Origin: JAAUTS01 sp034440395
Lineage (GTDB): Bacteria > Verrucomicrobiota > Verrucomicrobiia > Methylacidiphilales > JAAUTS01
DNA: 64,000 nt
Assembly: GCA_034440395.1 (NCBI GenBank)
Contig: JAWXBW010000047.1
Coordinates: forward strand, 1-64,000
Direction: 5' to 3'
The notes below the pieces were generated by a model. The model did not search any database. It had not been told where the DNA came from and worked only from the letters and a program-made list of their open reading frames with translations. The translations under genes and the position numbers were made by a program. Below, piece after piece: positions 51,313 to 60,241 of the stretch (positions are counted from its first letter, which is position 1; each line of letters starts with the position of its first letter).

Positions 51313-51611
51313 TTTTTATTCTACATGCGCATATCCATGCTCGTAAACTAATTTTCCGAACATGTCGACGACCGGTGTTACCTCATTAAAGCAACCGTAA
51401 ACTGCACGTGAACACCCGAATGTTTCGTGACCAAGATGCTCGGCCTTAATTTTGCGACCATGATCGACATAGCGCTCGCCCAGGGATACGAGGATTTTTA
51501 AGTGTCAACGTACAATATGGTAAACCGATCAAGGGTGCAGGAGAGTTAAGAATTTAACAAAATGACGTGAACAAATTTTTTTAAATCAGAACCACAGAAT
51601 CTGAATTGATG
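51313..51611. other. Gap with a start-less open frame
   Basis: Between the dead antitoxin and the secreted protein gene. On the minus strand a frame stays open from about 51505 to a TAG at about 51320 (KILVSLGERYVDHGRK... ending YEHGYAHVE) but has no ATG and no family I recognise. The remaining bases show nothing. Confidence 0.35.
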
Positions 51612-52451
51612 CTACATGCCACCTTGCTGACCTTGAGACAATTTAGCCCGCTCTTTTTTTCCTTCGGCGACTGTTCCACCAAAAAAGTTCAGGCCGCCCT
51701 CACTGGTTGCTATTAATTGTGGTCGAGCACCTTCAATCAATCTATCTTCTTGTTTAGTTAAGGTGCCCTCTGCGGAGACGACACTGTAACGGTAGGTCTG
51801 TCCTGAGAGGGTATGCACCACATGGAGGGAACCAGTGGCGTCCATCTTAGCCACGGGCTTCGTGAAATCGGTGAAGCGTCCAAGCTTTTGCGTGGTGTAG
51901 ATGGTGTTGGTGCTAGGCTCTTCTATGCGAGCGTAAAGAGTGGTTTCATTACGACTTAAAAATTTAATCAGAGTCGCCACGCGCTTAATTCCGCTTTCCA
52001 TCCGCGTCTCCGACCAAATACTTTCGCCCTTACCAATGGAGATAACGAGAGCATCTGTGACGAAAGGTTTAAGACCGGGAACAGAAAGAACTGCTTTTAT
52101 TTTATATTGTCCTGTATCCCGTAAGGCATAAACGGGAGTAAGGTCAACCAACACGGAAGTTTTGGCGCCGGGCTCTATGGTTACGGGACTTATGCTAATC
52201 GCTTTTTCGGAACGAACCTTCGTGCCATCAGCGCGATAAATTAGAAAGCTGATCCAGTCGGAACTATTGTCAGCATTATTTTTTAAAGAAATTTGTTGAT
52301 CGCCCACGTTTTCAATATCGACTCTAACGGGAAAAGATTCGTAAAGAAGATAGGTCTCGCGTTCCATCGACATTTTGAGATTAACTTGCGCTTGGCTTTC
52401 TGCAGCAACGAGAAAAAGGAGGGCGCTGACTAAGGCGAGATAGTTCTTCAT
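51612..52451 (-). CDS. Secreted hypothetical protein with Ig-like N-terminal domain
   Basis: A 279-residue protein with a signal peptide (1-21, ending ESQAQ). Residues 22-140 form a beta-rich region with INLKM-type strands (VNLKMSMERETYLLYESFPV, then VRVDIENVGDQQISL). This is like the intracellular-proteinase-inhibitor or Ig-like extracellular modules that bind protein partners. The C-terminal part (150-279) has ARIEEPSTNTIYTTQKLG. No catalytic residues are visible. It probably acts in the periplasm or at the surface. Function not known. It is divergent from nrdB across a 498-base gap. Confidence 0.6.
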   Translation of the reverse strand: MKNYLALVSALLFLVAAESQAQVNLKMSMERETYLLYESFPVRVDIENVGDQQISLKNNADNSSDWISFLIYRADGTKVRSEKAISISPVTIEPGAKTSVLVDLTPVYALRDTGQYKIKAVLSVPGLKPFVTDALVISIGKGESIWSETRMESGIKRVATLIKFLSRNETTLYARIEEPSTNTIYTTQKLGRFTDFTKPVAKMDATGSLHVVHTLSGQTYRYSVVSAEGTLTKQEDRLIEGARPQLIATSEGGLNFFGGTVAEGKKERAKLSQGQQGGM

Positions 52452-52782
52452 GGCGACAGCTTAGTTGGTATTACAACTTAAGGCAAGACGCAGATAAGCC
52501 ACTACGATAACCCCTTTTACCACCTTATTAATGGCGCTTAAAAAAATTATTCACAATTTTCGCTCTCATTAACTCTTGCGGCCGGCTGAGGGCTTTTTTA
52601 ACCCACTTTTTTTAGAAAATTAGACATTAACTGCTTTAAGACATTCATATAAAGGCATTTATCTAAGATGACAAACTTGGGGCAACTATCAAGATGTAGC
52701 GGTGTTCTTGTGACAAACACGCTACAGGCAGTGTAAATACTTTCATTTTCCCTTAAAAAAACTTTGACTCAGCCAGAAATTT

Positions 52783-52830
52783 TCACTATTCCATGTATAG
52801 TTCTTTATTCAGTTACACCATTTGTGGTGT
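52783..52830 (+). promoter_or_regulatory. Tandem NrdR-box-like elements upstream of nrdB
   Basis: ACACCATTTGTGGTGT at 52815-52830 is a 16-base palindrome with the ACAC...GTGT ends of an NrdR box. A weaker copy TCACTATTCCATGTAT stands at 52783-52798, exactly 32 bases (three helical turns) upstream, the spacing required for NrdR pairs. A TTGACT at 52764-52769 with TATTCC at 52787-52792 (17-base spacing) could be the promoter, overlapping the first box. The rest of the 52452-52949 gap holds no gene. Confidence 0.6.
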
Positions 52831-52949
52831 AGCCCAGCTAACAAAAAAGCTTTCCTACCCCTAGGCAAGCTTTTAAAGGCCTCAAATTTTTTTAAGTAAA
52901 AAGAAGTAAAAAATTGTAAAAGTAAAACGAAGATAGGGAGATACAGATT

Positions 52950-54092
52950 ATGATAGCACCAGCAACTGACGAACTTTTAGATCAAATCAATGAACGCGAA
53001 GAGGGTAACTTTGTTTACATCTCTTTCCGCAACAAATCTTTCAAGCTCGACCGTAACAAAGCACGTGCACGTAAAGACGGTAAACGGGTCATCAACGGCG
53101 TGCGCACGCCCGAGCTGAATATCATGCCCCTGAAATATCACGAGGCTTATCGTATCTACAAACAGATGAAGGCAAACCATTGGGAGCCTGACGTGATCGA
53201 CATGACAAAAGATTGCACCACATGGAACTCTGATTCCCTGAGCCCGAAGGAGCGTTGGATCATCGAAATGGGTGTGGGTTATTTTTCCGCCGCTGAAGGC
53301 ATTGTGGGAGACAGTGTGCTGCACGCCATCGAAAATAACCTGACTGCCGCTGAATTAAAACACGCCTCTCTGCGCTGGATCGCTGAAGAATCCATCCACA
53401 TGGACTCCCTCCTCCACATCATCGGCAGCCTCAACATCGATCAAGATGAAGTCACTGCTAAGTTCAGCGATATCCCCTCTATCGCACGCAAGAATGAGTT
53501 TATCACCCGTCATATGCCCGAACTTAAAATGGGCTTAGACCTCACCATAACGGAGAATAAACAAAAGTTTGCCAAAGCTCTCTTTGGCATTTCTCAAGTT
53601 TTAGAAGGCACTCAGTTCTACGCCCTCTTCGCCATGATCCTCTCTCTGCACCGCCAAAATAAAATGACCGGCGTTGGCCAGATGTTCCAATATACCCTGC
53701 GTGATGAATCCAACCACATCGCCCTAGGCCGCTACATCTTTGAACAACTCGTGGCAGAAAATCCTGACATCTGGACGACAGAGTTCAAAGAGCACCTACG
53801 CGACTTCATGCGCGAAGGCGTTGCTTTAGAAAAAGAATTCGTCTGCGATTGCTTACCAGAAGACGCCGTCGGCATGACCCAACAAGAATTCCTCGACTAT
53901 GTGGACTATAATGCCGACCGCCGCCTCATCAGCGTAGGCCTAGAGCCCCTTTCCACCATTACATCTAATCCCTTTCTCTGGCTAGATGAAGTGATCTTCC
54001 TCAAGAAAGAGAAAAACTTCTTCGAGACACGCGTGACCGAATACCAAACAGGCGGCAGCATGCGCAACAGCAACGAGGATGATTTAATTTAG
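52950..54092 (+). CDS. nrdB: Ribonucleotide reductase class I, small (R2) subunit, class Ic-like
   Basis: Small subunit that generates the oxidising cofactor for deoxynucleotide synthesis. The dimetal ligands by alignment to Chlamydia R2 are Glu116 (SAAEGIVGD), Glu147 and His150 (AEESIH), Glu219 (VLEGTQFY), and Glu253 and His256 (RDESNH). Two features define the class: Glu, not Asp, is the first ligand, and the radical-tyrosine position, four residues after His150, is Leu154 (HMDSL). Classes Ia and Ib carry Tyr there; Chlamydia class Ic has Phe. A Mn/Fe cofactor is therefore likely (inference). Tyr365 near the C-terminus fits the radical relay. AGGGAG at 52935-52940 fixes ATG 52950. Confidence 0.93.
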   Translation: MIAPATDELLDQINEREEGNFVYISFRNKSFKLDRNKARARKDGKRVINGVRTPELNIMPLKYHEAYRIYKQMKANHWEPDVIDMTKDCTTWNSDSLSPKERWIIEMGVGYFSAAEGIVGDSVLHAIENNLTAAELKHASLRWIAEESIHMDSLLHIIGSLNIDQDEVTAKFSDIPSIARKNEFITRHMPELKMGLDLTITENKQKFAKALFGISQVLEGTQFYALFAMILSLHRQNKMTGVGQMFQYTLRDESNHIALGRYIFEQLVAENPDIWTTEFKEHLRDFMREGVALEKEFVCDCLPEDAVGMTQQEFLDYVDYNADRRLISVGLEPLSTITSNPFLWLDEVIFLKKEKNFFETRVTEYQTGGSMRNSNEDDLI

Positions 54093-54145
54093 TCAGCCCT
54101 CCATTCCTAGCGTCTGAACACCTAACCAAAAAGGATCCCCTCACC

Positions 54146-56995
54146 ATGACCACTGCTCTTTCTTCCCTTGAAGTCATCAACATTGACGAAGTCAACTCTG
54201 GCTTTCCCCAAGTTATTCGTCGAGATCTCTCCCATGCCGAATCTGGTAAACCGCGCGTCGTGCCTTGGATGGGCTATAAAATCGAGCTCGCTGTCCAAGC
54301 CGCTTGCGTAGAATACAAGGTTGACCCTGCTATCGGTTCCCAAGTCCGGGCCGAGATCGAGTTCCGCATGAAGAAAGATCGACCCCTCTTCATCCACATC
54401 GAACAACTCCAAGACCTGGTCGAAGAAACCCTCATGGACATCAACCAGCCCCGCGTCGCCCTAGCCTACGGTAAATACCGTGCTAAACGCGCCGCTCTGC
54501 GTGAACTGGAAGTTGCCCAATCCATCAACGACAAGCCTGACCAACTTGAACTCGCCACCCGCGAACAGCTCTCCGACATCCGCGCCCGCATATCCTACGC
54601 TAAGATCAATCTCAAACTCACTCTGACCGAGAACGAAATCATCGCCCGCCTCTTGCGTAGCACCTCCATGTCCCTTTCCGCATCGGAACAACGCGAGGCC
54701 ATTATCCTCAACGCCAAAAACCTCCTCGACACCGATGCTGATTCTCGCTTCCTCGCTGGCCGCATCCTCCTCACCTACATCTACGAGGAAACGCTCAACT
54801 GGAAAATCTCCGACGGCATCGACGCTCTCAAAGAGGCCCATCGTGCAGCCTTCATCGCCTACATCCCGAAAGGCATCGCCGTTAATCGCTTAGATAAACG
54901 CCTAGCCGACTTTGACCTAAAAGAACTTTCCGAAGCCATCGACCCCTTTGCCGATTTACAGTTCGACTTCCTCGGCGTCCAAACCCTCTACGACCGCTAC
55001 CTCATTCACCACAAAGAAGACCAAGTTAAGAGCGGCAAGAAACGCCTTGAAGCTCCCCAGATCTTCTGGATGCGCGTCGCTATGGGTTTAGCTATTCTAG
55101 AAAAAGATAAAAACAAACGCGCCGTAGAATTCTATAACGTCTATAAAACCAAGCGCGCCTGCTCCTCCACCCCCACCCTCTTTAACGCAGGCACCCTCCA
55201 CTCCCAACTCTCCAGTTGTTACCTGCTCTATTGTGGCGACAGCATTGAAGAAATAACCGAAACCTGGCGCCGCTTTTCCCTTCTCTCTAAATGGGCAGGT
55301 GGCCTCGGCTGCTCTTGGTCCGCCGTTCGTGGCTCTGGGGCTCACATCCACGGCACCAACGGCGAATCCTCCGGCGTCATCCCCTTCCTCAAAGTCTCTA
55401 ACGACATCGCCATCGCCGTGAACCAAGGCGGCAAACGCCCAGGAGCACTTTGCAGCTACCTAGAACTCTGGCACATGGACATCGAGGACTTCCTCGACCT
55501 CCGTAAAGAAACCGGTGATGAACGTCGCCGCACCCACAATATGAACACGGCCAACTGGATTCCAGACTTGTTCATGAAACGACTCAATGACATCTCCGAA
55601 GGTAAACTTCCTAAAGATGCCACTTGGACACTCTTCCGCACCAACGACGTGCGCGACCTCCCAGAAACTTACGGTAAAAACTTCGAGACCCGCTACCTCG
55701 CCTACGAAGCCCTCTTCCAAGAAGGCAAAATCTACGGCCGTCAAGTTCGCGTCCTCGCCCTCTGGAAAAAGATGATCGAGATGATCTTTGAAACCGGTCA
55801 CGCTTGGATGACTTGGAAAGATCCCGCCAACATCCGCTCACCACAAGACCACGCCGGCGTTATCCATAACTCCAACCTCTGCACCGAGATTGAACTGAAC
55901 ACCAGCAGTGATGAAGTCGCCGTCTGCAACCTCGCTTCCATTAACCTCATCGAACACCTCAAAGACGACGGCAGCCTCGACCATGATAAACTACGGGACT
56001 CCGTCAGCATCGTCATGCGTATGCTGGATAACGTGATCGACATCAACTACTACCCAGTCGAAGCCGCCGCCAACTCCAACTACCGCCACCGACCCGTAGG
56101 CTTAGGCGTCATGGGGTTACAAGACGTGCTCTATAAAAAGCGCATCCCCTTTGACTCCCTTGAGGCCGTTGATTTAAACGACGAGATTATGGAAGCGATC
56201 GCTTTTCATGCCTACTCCGCCTCCAGCGATTTGGCAGCAGAGCGTGGAGCTTACTCCAGCTTCAAAGGTTCTAAGTGGGATCGTGGCATGATGCCCATTG
56301 ATACTCTCAACCTCCTAGAATCTGAACGCGGCACCCCTGTCTTAGTCGATCGTAAAACCCGCTTAGATTGGAATGGCCTGCGCGAAAAAATACAACGTCA
56401 AGGCATGAGAAATTCTAACTGCCTAGCCATCGCCCCCACCGCCACCATCTCCAACATCATGGGCTCCACCCCTTGTATCGAACCCACCTACAAGCACATC
56501 CACACCAAATCTAACCTCTCTGGAGACTTTGTCCGCACCAACGATTTCTTAGTCAAAGAACTCATGGCCTTAGGCTTATGGGATGAAGAAATGCTGGCCG
56601 ACATGAAATACTTCGACGGCTCCATCCAACCCATTGAACGTATTCCCGACGACATCAAAAACATCTTTAAAACCGCTTTTGAAATCGAGCCTACTTGGAT
56701 TCTTCAATGCGCCGCCGTTCGTCAAAAATGGATAGACCAATCCCAGTCCGTTAACCTCTTCCTAGCCGAGAACAACGCCCGCGCCGCCTCCTTCATGTAT
56801 CGCGAAGCCTGGGAACGCGGCTTAAAAACTACCTACTACCTACGCACCATCAATAAGAGCGGAATTGACAGTGCCAACCGCGAGCGGAAGAAAGTCGATC
56901 CTACGGGAATCAAACGCGAAGCCACTGAAGCAGAAATCAACGCTTGCTCCATCGAAGCCATGCGCAGCGGCGGCACCTGCGAGAGCTGTCAGTAA
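54146..56995 (+). CDS. nrdA: Ribonucleotide reductase class I, large (R1) subunit with ATP-cone
   Basis: Catalytic subunit that reduces ribonucleotides. An N-terminal ATP-cone (about 20-115, FPQVIRRDL... GYKIELAVQAACVE) gives allosteric activity control. The catalytic core has the redox Cys pair in SSCYLL and VAVCNLASINL, the radical Cys with its partners in SNLCTEIELN (N-x-C-x-E), the substrate-binding ALCSYLELWHMDIEDFLDLR and the tyrosine pair TTYYLRT of the radical relay. The C-terminal CESCQ is the thioredoxin-accepting tail. At 949 residues it is longer than E. coli NrdA (761), partly because of an extra N-terminal region. It lies 53 bases behind nrdB, a reversed order compared with E. 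coli. Confidence 0.95.
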   Translation: MTTALSSLEVINIDEVNSGFPQVIRRDLSHAESGKPRVVPWMGYKIELAVQAACVEYKVDPAIGSQVRAEIEFRMKKDRPLFIHIEQLQDLVEETLMDINQPRVALAYGKYRAKRAALRELEVAQSINDKPDQLELATREQLSDIRARISYAKINLKLTLTENEIIARLLRSTSMSLSASEQREAIILNAKNLLDTDADSRFLAGRILLTYIYEETLNWKISDGIDALKEAHRAAFIAYIPKGIAVNRLDKRLADFDLKELSEAIDPFADLQFDFLGVQTLYDRYLIHHKEDQVKSGKKRLEAPQIFWMRVAMGLAILEKDKNKRAVEFYNVYKTKRACSSTPTLFNAGTLHSQLSSCYLLYCGDSIEEITETWRRFSLLSKWAGGLGCSWSAVRGSGAHIHGTNGESSGVIPFLKVSNDIAIAVNQGGKRPGALCSYLELWHMDIEDFLDLRKETGDERRRTHNMNTANWIPDLFMKRLNDISEGKLPKDATWTLFRTNDVRDLPETYGKNFETRYLAYEALFQEGKIYGRQVRVLALWKKMIEMIFETGHAWMTWKDPANIRSPQDHAGVIHNSNLCTEIELNTSSDEVAVCNLASINLIEHLKDDGSLDHDKLRDSVSIVMRMLDNVIDINYYPVEAAANSNYRHRPVGLGVMGLQDVLYKKRIPFDSLEAVDLNDEIMEAIAFHAYSASSDLAAERGAYSSFKGSKWDRGMMPIDTLNLLESERGTPVLVDRKTRLDWNGLREKIQRQGMRNSNCLAIAPTATISNIMGSTPCIEPTYKHIHTKSNLSGDFVRTNDFLVKELMALGLWDEEMLADMKYFDGSIQPIERIPDDIKNIFKTAFEIEPTWILQCAAVRQKWIDQSQSVNLFLAENNARAASFMYREAWERGLKTTYYLRTINKSGIDSANRERKKVDPTGIKREATEAEINACSIEAMRSGGTCESCQ

Positions 56996-57034
56996 GTCGT
57001 AGCGCACCACTGCATTTACCGGCTAATAAAACTT

Positions 57035-57069
57035 AACCCCGTCCCGCCTCAGGCTGGGCGGGGTTTTTT
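57035..57069 (+). terminator. Rho-independent terminator of nrdB-nrdA
   Basis: A GC-rich stem (AACCCCGTCCC paired with GGGCGGGGTT, one bulged T, inner GCCT/AGGC) is followed by six T. It lies 39 bases behind the nrdA stop and marks the end of the RNR operon. Confidence 0.9.
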
Positions 57070-57251
57070 GTTGGTGAAGGTGAAGCCTTTACCATTCTGT
57101 AAAAATTAAGCTAACCCTTCAGGCAAATCTTTTTTGTTAAAAAATCCCAACATTTTTTGAGAAACGAAATAAAGCACTGCTCTCTTACGACCTAGGTAAC
57201 GGGTATCGTATTCTGTTTCGTCTCCTCTTCAACCCTGCGGGGTAATTTTCC

Positions 57252-58712
57252 TCATGTTCCGCAAAACGTCTGGTAAGGCGGGGCTCCCGACGCAGCGGGC
57301 TCCGAGAAGACAGCTGCTGCTGTATTTTCAGCAAAGGGATTTTTGAGCACCGCAAGTAATCGATGCAATACTGAAAAATCGTCGTTCTTCACCGCCGCCG
57401 AAAGCGCCTCCTCCACACGATGATTGCGCGGAATAAAAGCAGGATTGCTCGCATGCATGAGACGAAGCACCTCGGCACTAGACTGCGGCTGCGAGCGCAA
57501 GCGAGCCTGCCATTTCTGATGCCACGCAGCGTCTATTCCCCCACTGCCCTCAGGGTCAAGCGAACGGAACGTATTCGTGTAATCCAAACCAGCGTCTTTC
57601 ATCAACCGCAGTAGGCTTTCAAAAAGTTCATTATCGCCAGATTCCACATTAAACAAACCCAACTTAGCACTCATTCCTGCAAGCCAGTTCCTCTGGAACA
57701 AATCAGGAAACGCTAGTAACGCCCCCTGCGCCATTTCCAACGACTTAGTCTTGTCGGCATCCAAAACCGGCAACAACGATTCCGCCAAACGCGCCAGATT
57801 CCAGTGCGCAATCGACGGCTGATTTCCATAGGCATAGCGCCCGTGATGGTCGATTGAACTGAAAACTGTCGCTGGATCGTAAGTGTCCATAAAAGCGCAG
57901 GGCCCATAGTCGATGGTCTCGCCGGAAAGTGCCATGTTATCCGTGTTCATCACCCCGTGTACAAATCCCACCAGCATCCACTGCGCCAGTAGCGAAGCCT
58001 GCCTCTCGATCACTCCCTCAAGCAATGCGAGCGGCGGAGAAATCGCCTCAGCCCGTTCCGGAAAATGACGCCGAAGCGTGTAGTCAGTCAGTTTTTCCAA
58101 AGCGGAAATCTCGCCGCGCCGCGCCCCGTATTCAAACGTGCCAACCCGAATGTGGCTCGCTGCGATGCGCGTCAGAACCGCCCCGCGTAACGGCGTTTCG
58201 CGGTGCACCCACTCCCCCGTTGTCACTACAGCCAGGCTCCGCGTAGTCGGAATCCCTAACCCCACCATCGCTTCGCTCATTAGATACTCGCGTAACATCG
58301 GCCCCAGTCCCGCCCGCCCGTCGCCACGCCGAGAGAAGGGCGTTTGCCCGGCTCCTTTAAGCTGAACGTCCAGCCGCATACCTGCGGGCGTAAGATGCTC
58401 TCCCAATAAAATCGCCCGTCCGTCCCCGAGCATTGTCGGATGGCCATACTGATGCCCTGCATAGGCCTGCGCTATGGGCTCCGCACCCAGTGGAATCATG
58501 TTGCCCGAAAAGATCCCCGCGCCATCCGGCCCGCTTAACACATCCCCATTAAGCCCCATCTCCCGCGCCAGCTCGGTATTGAAAATCACCACCGCTGGAT
58601 CGCTCACCGGCACTGGTGCCGAACGCATGAAAAAAATCTCTGGTAAACGGATGTAGGAATTATCAAAGTGCCACCCAGTGCTGACAGATTCGTGTTGAGA
58701 TATTTTAGGCAT
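57252..58712 (-). CDS. SelO/YdiU-family pseudokinase AMPylase
   Basis: SelO transfers AMP to protein Ser, Thr or Tyr residues, linked to redox stress in E. coli and mitochondria. Visible family features are GWHFDNSYIRLPEIFF near the N-terminus, IAQAYAGHQYGHPTMLGDGR, the nucleotide-binding VQLKGAGQTPFSRRGDG, YLMSEAMVGLGIPTTRSLAVV and HGVMNTDNMALSGETIDYGP. The C-terminus ends TFCGT, with Cys where eukaryotic SelO has selenocysteine. ATG 58712 gives the normal family length of 486 residues. An upstream ATG at 58829 would overlap the oxidoreductase gene. This stretch is more G+C-rich than its surroundings, hinting at transfer. Confidence 0.9.
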   Translation of the reverse strand: MPKISQHESVSTGWHFDNSYIRLPEIFFMRSAPVPVSDPAVVIFNTELAREMGLNGDVLSGPDGAGIFSGNMIPLGAEPIAQAYAGHQYGHPTMLGDGRAILLGEHLTPAGMRLDVQLKGAGQTPFSRRGDGRAGLGPMLREYLMSEAMVGLGIPTTRSLAVVTTGEWVHRETPLRGAVLTRIAASHIRVGTFEYGARRGEISALEKLTDYTLRRHFPERAEAISPPLALLEGVIERQASLLAQWMLVGFVHGVMNTDNMALSGETIDYGPCAFMDTYDPATVFSSIDHHGRYAYGNQPSIAHWNLARLAESLLPVLDADKTKSLEMAQGALLAFPDLFQRNWLAGMSAKLGLFNVESGDNELFESLLRLMKDAGLDYTNTFRSLDPEGSGGIDAAWHQKWQARLRSQPQSSAEVLRLMHASNPAFIPRNHRVEEALSAAVKNDDFSVLHRLLAVLKNPFAENTAAAVFSEPAASGAPPYQTFCGT

Positions 58713-58825
58713 GATATGTATAAATGCTCCCCCATTATGCCTGCCCTGTCCAGCCCTGCTCGACTTGACTCCCCCTTGCACATTGCCCCACCAAGAGTGA
58801 CGCCAGTAGAAGGGCGAGAAAAGAT

Positions 58826-60241
58826 TCAAATAAGGGCTCGTTGCTTTTCAGCTAACATTCGGCGAGCAAGTTCCCCGACAATTGCGCTATAGGTCGGATA
58901 AGAGAGACGGGTGCTCGCTAAAATACTCAGCGTCACGCCTGCCGACATGGCGATTGCCAACCCTTGGATCAACTCCAACGCATTTTCACCAATGGCATGA
59001 GCACCAAGTAGAATGCCGGTTGGTCGGTCTGCAATCAGTTTTACAAACCCATGCTTGCGCCCGTCGATGATTGCGCGATCTAAATTTGCGTAATCCGCAG
59101 AGGCCGAAATAAAGTCAAGTTTTCGCACTTGCGCCTCCCGCTCTGTCAGGCCCACTCCCGCATGATCTGGATCCGTGAAACCTCCACTCGGCAACAACTC
59201 AGGTTGATGTTCCGACTTCGCTCCGAGCACGGCGTTTTCGGCAGCCACCATGGCTTCGAAGTGCGCCCCCTGCACCAACATGTCACGCCCATGCACATCG
59301 CCAGCGGCAAAGATGTGTTCTAGATTTGTCTGCATGAACCGATTCACCTTGAGAAATCCTCGTTCTGTATGGAGGCCGACCGCCTCAATCCCGATATCTT
59401 CAAGCGCAGCGGGCCAGCCCAGACAGAGTAGCACAGTCTCGACTTCGATTTCACTGTGCGCTCCAGCGTGCCTATAATGCAAGCGACGCATGCCAGTGCT
59501 CGTCATTTCTATCCGCTCCACCACTTCGATTTCAGTCACGACCACCACGCCGAGTGCCTCGAAACGTTCGCGTAAGACAGCGCTAACCATGGAGTCGGCG
59601 CTGGGCACGATGGCTGGTGCGAGGTCTAGGAGGGTAACGTGTGAGCCAAAGGCATTCATGATTGAACACACCTGCACCCCAGTGTAGCCGCTTCCGATTA
59701 TTGCGATTGATTTTGGCATCTGCTTTAGAGAAAAGAGTTCTTCTGGAACAATGCCCAATTCTGCGCCATCGAAAGTTGGTCGCCTCGCCCTGCCGCCTAC
59801 GCAGAGAATGATTTTTTCGGCCTTGAGCTCACGCTTGGAATCGGCCAGTTGCAAGACTTTCGGATCCAAGAACTTCGCAGAGCCCTCTAAAAAAATCTCT
59901 CCTCCACCAGCGCGGAGTCGCTGCGCTGTCTGCTTGTTAGCGTGAACCTCTTCCACAACCTCGTGCACGCGCGCTAGTGTTCGTGACCAAACAACTTTCG
60001 GATCAGATACCTCGACTCCGTAAAGTTCGGCCGAGCGAATATCCCGCAGCAGCCGTGCTGCCACGGCGAGCACACGAGTAGGCACGCAGCCAGTATTCGT
60101 ACAGGTGCCGCCCATTCGGACCCGATCAATCAGCCCAACCCGTGCTCCTAGTTCCGTCGCACGCAGGGCAGCGCGTGCTCCCGCAGGCCCTGCCCCCACC
60201 ACTAGGACATCAAAACTTCTTTTTTCCAAAATAGTAATCAT
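58826..60241 (-). CDS. FAD-dependent pyridine nucleotide-disulfide oxidoreductase
   Basis: A 471-residue flavoprotein of the glutathione reductase/dihydrolipoamide dehydrogenase fold. FAD-binding VLVVGAGPAGARAALRA, redox Cys pair GGTCTNTGCVPTR, NAD(P)-binding SIAIIGSGYTGVQVCSI and the second FAD contact HIFAAGDVHGRDM are all present. The C-terminal segment normally holding the His-Glu catalytic pair (HPT...E) reads RLSYPTYSAIVGE, so the His is Tyr, as in soluble transhydrogenase. It may thus not be a standard disulfide reductase. It is called often as mercuric reductase-like. It precedes selO on the minus strand by 113 bases, possibly as one transcript, and shares its base composition. Confidence 0.85.
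   Translation of the reverse strand: MITILEKRSFDVLVVGAGPAGARAALRATELGARVGLIDRVRMGGTCTNTGCVPTRVLAVAARLLRDIRSAELYGVEVSDPKVVWSRTLARVHEVVEEVHANKQTAQRLRAGGGEIFLEGSAKFLDPKVLQLADSKRELKAEKIILCVGGRARRPTFDGAELGIVPEELFSLKQMPKSIAIIGSGYTGVQVCSIMNAFGSHVTLLDLAPAIVPSADSMVSAVLRERFEALGVVVVTEIEVVERIEMTSTGMRRLHYRHAGAHSEIEVETVLLCLGWPAALEDIGIEAVGLHTERGFLKVNRFMQTNLEHIFAAGDVHGRDMLVQGAHFEAMVAAENAVLGAKSEHQPELLPSGGFTDPDHAGVGLTEREAQVRKLDFISASADYANLDRAIIDGRKHGFVKLIADRPTGILLGAHAIGENALELIQGLAIAMSAGVTLSILASTRLSYPTYSAIVGELARRMLAEKQRALI

Noticed and set aside
52735..52750. ACACGCTACAGGCAGTGT-like repeat upstream of nrdB as a third NrdR box
   Set aside because: The palindrome is 18 bases long, the centre does not match, and the distance to the other two boxes does not fit the three-turn spacing.
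54461..56046. Several long minus-strand frames opposite nrdA
   Set aside because: They are shadows of the strongly biased codon use of nrdA and lack any protein family pattern.
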